From Hydrogenobacter sp. T-8 (lineage in GTDB: Bacteria > Aquificota > Aquificia > Aquificales > Aquificaceae): a stretch of 64,000 bases of DNA. Within the stretch, counting starts at the first letter, position 1. Each line of letters begins with the position of its first letter. The position numbers and the translations under genes are program-made. The notes below the pieces were generated by a model. That model ran no database searches, was not told the origin of the DNA, and saw nothing but the letters and a program-made list of their open reading frames with translations. The stretch spans positions 930,001 to 994,000 of the forward strand of contig NZ_CP048795.1 in assembly GCF_011006175.1 (NCBI RefSeq), written 5' to 3'. Shown here piece after piece: positions 60,270-64,000 of the stretch.

Positions 60270-62432
60270 ATGCTCTTGCTGGGTATAGATGTGGGTAGCA
60301 CCACCTGTAAGTATGTGCTGACGGACGAAAAGGGCAATATCCTTGATAGAGCCTACGAGAGGCACAACACAAAACAAGCTGAGAAGGTTTTGGAGTTTCT
60401 CCTAAGGCTTGAAGGCGGATATGGGCTAAAGCCAGGCAGGGACAGGGTGTACATCACAGGCTCTGGCGGTGGCTTTGTAGGAGAGCTAATAGGGGCTCGC
60501 TTTGTGCAGGAGGTGGTGGGGGTTGCCACTGCGGTGGAAAAACTGCATCCAGATGTGAGGTTTGTAAGCGAGATAGGCGGGGAGGATATGAAAACCATCT
60601 TTATAAAGGAACAGGAGGGTAAAAGAAACAAACAGGTCTATATGCAAAATGTGTGTGCGGGTGGGACTGGAACTTTTATAGAAAAGTCTGCGAGAAAGTT
60701 AGGCATCTCCTCTGACGTCCTTTCCCAGATGGACTACGAGGGCTATACGCTTCACAGAATAAGCTCCAAGTGCGGCATTTTTGCGGAGGCGGATGTGAAC
60801 TCTTTGGTGAAAGCGGGCGTGCCAAAGGAAGAGATAATTGCCTCCCTCTTTGAGGCGGTGGTCTACCAAAACCTCGCTCAGCTTACCAAGGGAAACACTC
60901 CTCTTCCTAAGGTGCTTCTTCTTGGAGGTCCTAATCTCTTCTTCAAAGGACTTCAACAGGCTTGGAGACTGCATCTGCAAAGGCTCTGGAAGGAAAGGGG
61001 CATAGGGGACTTTAGCAGGGAGGAGATGGAAAAGCTGGTTATTGTTCCAGAAAACTCCCTATATTACGCTGCGCTGGGGTGCATATTCACAGCTCTTGAG
61101 GAAGAAGGAGGGCTTTACGCAGGCACAGAAAGGCTTCGCTGGTGGGTGGAAGAAGGTCAATATGAACAAAAGCTAAAAGAAGGCAGGAGGGGTCTTGTTT
61201 CCTTGGAGGAGGAGCTCCTTGAGTTTAAGAAGAAATACTCCTACGTGGTGGAAAACAAAATTCAGCCAAAGAAGGCAAAGGAGATAATCATAGGATGTGA
61301 TTTTGGCTCTACCACCGCCAAGGCGGTATGCATCACGCCAGACAAGGAAATAGTCTTTTCCTGCTACAGCCTAAGCAAGGGAAATCCCATAGAGGATGCA
61401 AAGGACATATTCAGGCAGATAAAAGAATACCTTGGCGATGGAAAGGTTCTTGCTTTGGGACTTACGGGTTATGGTAAAGACTTGCTAAAGGATGTTCTTG
61501 GTGCGGATGTGGCGGTGGTGGAAACGGTCGCTCATGCGGTCGCTGGGCTTCACTTTTTCCCAGATGCGGACTGCATATGCGACGTGGGTGGAGTGGATGT
61601 AAAGATTATGATACTGCGTCAAGGTTCTGTGGTGGACTTTAGGCTAAACTCTCAGTGTTCTTCTGGGAATGGTGCCTTTCTGCAGGGAGTGGCGGAGAGG
61701 TTTGGTATTCCACTTTCTGAGATAGCGGACAGGGCTTTCTCTGCAAAAGCTATGCCGAGCTTTACCATGGGCTGTGGCGTTTTCCTACAAAGCGATATAG
61801 TAAACCAGCAAAGAAAAGGTTGGAAGGCAGAGGAGATTCTTGCAGGACTTTGCTATGTGCTTCCTCTCAATGTGTGGGTCTATGCGGGCAACATAAATAA
61901 CCTCTCACAGGTAGGTAAGAAGTTTATCCTCCAAGGTGGCACGCACAGAAACCTTGCGGTGGTGAAAGCTCAAATAGACTTCATAAAGTCCAAAGTCCCA
62001 GATGCAGAGGTCTACGTGCATCCCTATTCAGGCGAGGCAGGAGCTATAGGTTCAGCACTTATCGCACTTGAGCATTACCAAAAACATGGAAAGACTTCCT
62101 TTAGAGGCTTTGAAAGCATAGAGAGGCTCACCTACAGGTCCACCACTTCAAAGGACACAGTGTGTCATTGGTGTCCTGTAAACTGTCAGAGGAGCTTTAT
62201 AGATGTTTACATAGGCGAGGGTGAGGGAAGACCTTGGAGCAAAGTTCCACTTGAGGCAGGATGGGTAAGGCTTATTGTTAACAACGCCTGCCCGAAGGGT
62301 CTTGTGGAAGACGAAAGAGAGCTAAAGGCAGTCAAAGAAAAGATGGAGAGGTTAAAGCATGAATTTCCTAACCTCGCTGACTTTGTTAAAAAGGAGGCCT
62401 TTAAAGTCCCAAGGGGACAGAAGGTCCATTAA
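60270..62432 (+). CDS. Tandem two-domain BcrA/BadF/HgdC-type ATPase (COG1924)
   Basis: 720-residue ASKHA-fold activase holding two complete ATPase domains. Domain 1 has DVGSTT at 7-12 and cluster cysteines 129 and 168 (VCAGGTGTF, SKCGIFAEADV). Domain 2 has DFGSTT at 344-349 and cysteines 463 and 502 (QCSSGNGAF, GCGVFLQSD). Single-domain relatives dimerise to bridge one [4Fe-4S] cluster; here the pair could form within one chain. The C-terminus adds a CHWCPVNC motif (Cys632, 635, 639) plus Cys674, possibly a second cluster. It would use ATP to drive electrons to its partner. Confidence 0.88.
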   Translation: MLLLGIDVGSTTCKYVLTDEKGNILDRAYERHNTKQAEKVLEFLLRLEGGYGLKPGRDRVYITGSGGGFVGELIGARFVQEVVGVATAVEKLHPDVRFVSEIGGEDMKTIFIKEQEGKRNKQVYMQNVCAGGTGTFIEKSARKLGISSDVLSQMDYEGYTLHRISSKCGIFAEADVNSLVKAGVPKEEIIASLFEAVVYQNLAQLTKGNTPLPKVLLLGGPNLFFKGLQQAWRLHLQRLWKERGIGDFSREEMEKLVIVPENSLYYAALGCIFTALEEEGGLYAGTERLRWWVEEGQYEQKLKEGRRGLVSLEEELLEFKKKYSYVVENKIQPKKAKEIIIGCDFGSTTAKAVCITPDKEIVFSCYSLSKGNPIEDAKDIFRQIKEYLGDGKVLALGLTGYGKDLLKDVLGADVAVVETVAHAVAGLHFFPDADCICDVGGVDVKIMILRQGSVVDFRLNSQCSSGNGAFLQGVAERFGIPLSEIADRAFSAKAMPSFTMGCGVFLQSDIVNQQRKGWKAEEILAGLCYVLPLNVWVYAGNINNLSQVGKKFILQGGTHRNLAVVKAQIDFIKSKVPDAEVYVHPYSGEAGAIGSALIALEHYQKHGKTSFRGFESIERLTYRSTTSKDTVCHWCPVNCQRSFIDVYIGEGEGRPWSKVPLEAGWVRLIVNNACPKGLVEDERELKAVKEKMERLKHEFPNLADFVKKEAFKVPRGQKVH

Positions 62433-63525
62433 GGTAGGTATCCCTAAGTTCCTCAACATATGGGGCACTCACCAATTTTGGGTGGGCTTTTTCCAAAGCC
62501 TTGGCGTGGGCAGGATAGTCTTTAGCTCAGACACCTCTGAGGAGCAATACAGAGAATATGGAAAGGGTAGAATAACCATGGACTCCTGCTTTCCTGTAAA
62601 GGCTCTCGCAGGGCATATGGGCGAGCTTCTTCACAAGGATATAAACCTGCTTTTTGTTCCCATGATATACTCCCTGCCATCCTTTCTCAAGGGTCATGTG
62701 GTGGATACTCTCTCTTGTACTCGGGTAATGATGAGCGTGGAGAATATAAAGGCTGGCTTTTTGAGGGAGAGAAAGGAGTTTGAAGAAAGGGGAATAGCCT
62801 TTGTTTCTCCCTTTGTGCCTTTTGCAGAACCTGAACTTCTTCCCAAGTATCTGTGGGAGTCCTTAAAGGAGCATATTCCGGGTCTTACTCTTGAAGAGAC
62901 CGCAAGAGCGGTAAAAGAAGGCTTTAGAGCCCTTGAGGACTTTGAAAGAAAAATGAGAGAAAAGAGCCTTGAGATAATAAGGTGGTGCGTAAAAAACAAC
63001 AGACCTGCCATCCTTGTCCTTGCAAGACCTTACCATATGGACCCTGGCATAGGGCATGATATAGATGGAGAATTCCAACAGTATGGCTTTCCTGTGCTTT
63101 GGTATAACTACCTACCCTTAGATGACTGGCTCTTGGAGTGGCTCTTTAGCAAGGAGATAAGGGCTGGCATAATAAGGAGCTACTTTGATATCTCAGATGT
63201 GTGGACTTCCTCATACAGCTCAAACACCAACGAGATAATATGGGGAGCAAAGTTTTCTGCGAGGCTTCCGTGGATAACGGGAGTCATAAGGCTTTCCAGC
63301 TACGAGTGTGGCATGGACCAGCCAACCTTTACACCAGTGCAGAAGATAGTGGAGAGTTCTGGGACGCTCTTTTTCAAGTTCGGAGAGTTAGATGAGACAA
63401 AGCCTGCAGGTAGTGTAAAGATAAGAGTGGAAACCATAGTCTACTACTTGGAAAAGTATTCACAGGACATCATAAAGAAAAAACTCAGCAGGCTTGGAGC
63501 TGTGCCTTCGCAACTTTTGGTTTAA
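62359..63525 (+). CDS. DUF2229/COG3580-type partner of the activase
   Basis: 388-residue protein matching the middle portion of long activase proteins: VGIPKFLNIWGTHQFWVGFF, MDSCFPVKALAGHMGEL (Cys77), LARPYHMDPGIGHDID (221-236) and YECGMDQPT (Cys317). Cys120 and Cys210 are further candidates. The start at 62359 is supported by GGAGAGG 7 nt upstream, giving a 74-bp overlap with the ATPase gene; no usable start lies after that gene ends. Probably forms a complex with the two proteins encoded upstream. Confidence 0.82.
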   Translation: MNFLTSLTLLKRRPLKSQGDRRSIKVGIPKFLNIWGTHQFWVGFFQSLGVGRIVFSSDTSEEQYREYGKGRITMDSCFPVKALAGHMGELLHKDINLLFVPMIYSLPSFLKGHVVDTLSCTRVMMSVENIKAGFLRERKEFEERGIAFVSPFVPFAEPELLPKYLWESLKEHIPGLTLEETARAVKEGFRALEDFERKMREKSLEIIRWCVKNNRPAILVLARPYHMDPGIGHDIDGEFQQYGFPVLWYNYLPLDDWLLEWLFSKEIRAGIIRSYFDISDVWTSSYSSNTNEIIWGAKFSARLPWITGVIRLSSYECGMDQPTFTPVQKIVESSGTLFFKFGELDETKPAGSVKIRVETIVYYLEKYSQDIIKKKLSRLGAVPSQLLV

Positions 63526-63537
63526 AATGAGAATATA

Positions 63538-64000
63538 ATGCATTCATTTTTCACCACCGCTTACTTTGAATTTGCCTTTATACTGCTCCTTGCGGTTTTG
63601 CTGGGTCTTTTGGGTCTTGTGCTTCGCCAACCTCTCATTATAGCTTACATAATCCTTGGCATTTTGCTTGGTCCCTCTGGCTTTGGGCTTGTTAAGGCAC
63701 AGGACACGGTAGATATTTTGGCTCAAGTAGGCGTTGCGGTGCTTCTCTTTCTTGTAGGTTTGGAACTAAACCCTCAGTATGTGCGTAGACTTGGTGCGGT
63801 GGCGGTAGCCACTGGCTTGGGTCAGATAATCTTTACCAGTGTTATAGGCTTTTTTATAATCTTGCTTCTTGGCAAACTGCTCCTTTTCTTCTTTATAGAC
63901 CTTGGCACTAAGTTTGACTTTTCTGTAATTCGCATGGACTGGCACATTGCGGTTATTCTGTCCCTATTTGTTCTAATTGGCAACCCTCTTATTGTTATGG
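63538..64000 (+). CDS. Kef-type cation/H+ antiporter, partial at window edge and apparently internally deleted
   Basis: The first 154 codons are visible. Residues 1-113 match the start of KefB/CPA2 antiporters (LLGLVLRQPLIIAYIILGIL, then VAVLLFLVGLELNP). Straight after FFIILLLGK the sequence jumps to LLLFFFIDLGTKFDF and LSLFVLIGNPLIV, which in normal family members lie about 170 residues later. The conserved TFSSTIIVVKLL-type segment and several helices are therefore missing, yet the frame stays open. It may be non-functional or a reduced variant. Confidence 0.75.
   Translation, partial: MHSFFTTAYFEFAFILLLAVLLGLLGLVLRQPLIIAYIILGILLGPSGFGLVKAQDTVDILAQVGVAVLLFLVGLELNPQYVRRLGAVAVATGLGQIIFTSVIGFFIILLLGKLLLFFFIDLGTKFDFSVIRMDWHIAVILSLFVLIGNPLIVM

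Noticed and set aside
1-64000. CRISPR arrays, rRNA genes, prophage, or intact insertion sequences
   Set aside because: I looked for regularly spaced repeats, rRNA-like sequence, integrases and transposases and saw none apart from the decayed TnpB-like fragment.

Overview
This window looks like chromosome of a thermophilic, Gram-negative chemolithotroph of the Aquificales (Hydrogenobacter/Thermocrinis type). That placement is inferred from the protein style (Lys/Glu/Arg-rich, AGG/AGA arginine codons), very tight gene packing with 1-70 bp overlaps, a diderm envelope gene set (BamA, TamB, LpxA, MlaD-like, Lnt, L,D-transpeptidase), flagella, and c-type cytochrome and Fe-S proteins. No rRNA or species marker is present, so the genus is not proven. 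There is no prophage, CRISPR array or intact insertion sequence.

Layout. 1-5.3 kb: 5' part of aspS, then purS-purQ, an MCE/MlaD protein, an M29 aminopeptidase and a Crp/Fnr-type regulator, ending at tRNA-Lys. 5.4-9.8 kb (minus strand): a short molybdopterin-oxidoreductase-like protein, a CinA/PncC-like protein, lpxA and glmU. 9.9-12.2 kb: an AbrB-type regulator leading flgD-flgE. 12.2-15.4 kb (minus): a CcsA/HemX-like cytochrome c assembly protein, aroK, a DsbC-like lipoprotein and bioF. 15.4-24.3 kb: acpS, opposed by one long minus-strand gene string dnaK-ldt-mepK-thpR-purM-bamA-thiD. 24.5-27.3 kb: flgK-flgL behind a sigma-28-like promoter. 27.3-28.0 kb: a graveyard holding a decayed TnpB-like gene and the amino-terminal stub of a Dam-type methylase. 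28-38.8 kb: recG, a lipid and envelope block (GT83-like transferase, plsY, tamB, pgsA, lnt, a small EamA transporter). 38.9-47.2 kb: hup, rsmE, tRNA-His, epmA-like, small conserved genes, gph, a thioredoxin lipoprotein, prepilin peptidase, a polyferredoxin, purE, a PAS-GGDEF protein and an Rpn-type nuclease. 47.3-58.7 kb: rplS-rnhB-rsmH-ftsL, tyrS, an aldehyde dehydrogenase, ispD, pabC, a di-heme cytochrome c peroxidase, argG-aroD and two tandem Uma2 genes. 58.7-63.5 kb: a three-gene ATP-driven Fe-S activase/dehydratase-type locus, then a partial Kef-type antiporter that seems to carry an internal deletion.

How the parts work together. Envelope biogenesis dominates: GlmU supplies UDP-GlcNAc for LpxA and peptidoglycan, Ldt and MepK would make and cut 3-3 crosslinks, BamA and TamB build the outer membrane, and PlsY, PgsA and Lnt serve phospholipid and lipoprotein synthesis. 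Purine genes (purS, purQ, purM, purE) are scattered rather than clustered. Flagellar hook genes sit in two places under apparently different control.

The most novel candidates are (1) the three-gene system at 58.7-63.5 kb, a split and reordered form of the large COG1924-COG3580-COG3581 activase family with two ATPase domains in one chain, and (2) a recurring promoter design in which a TATAAT-like box ends 6-7 nt before the start codon of at least 13 genes, which implies widespread leaderless mRNAs.
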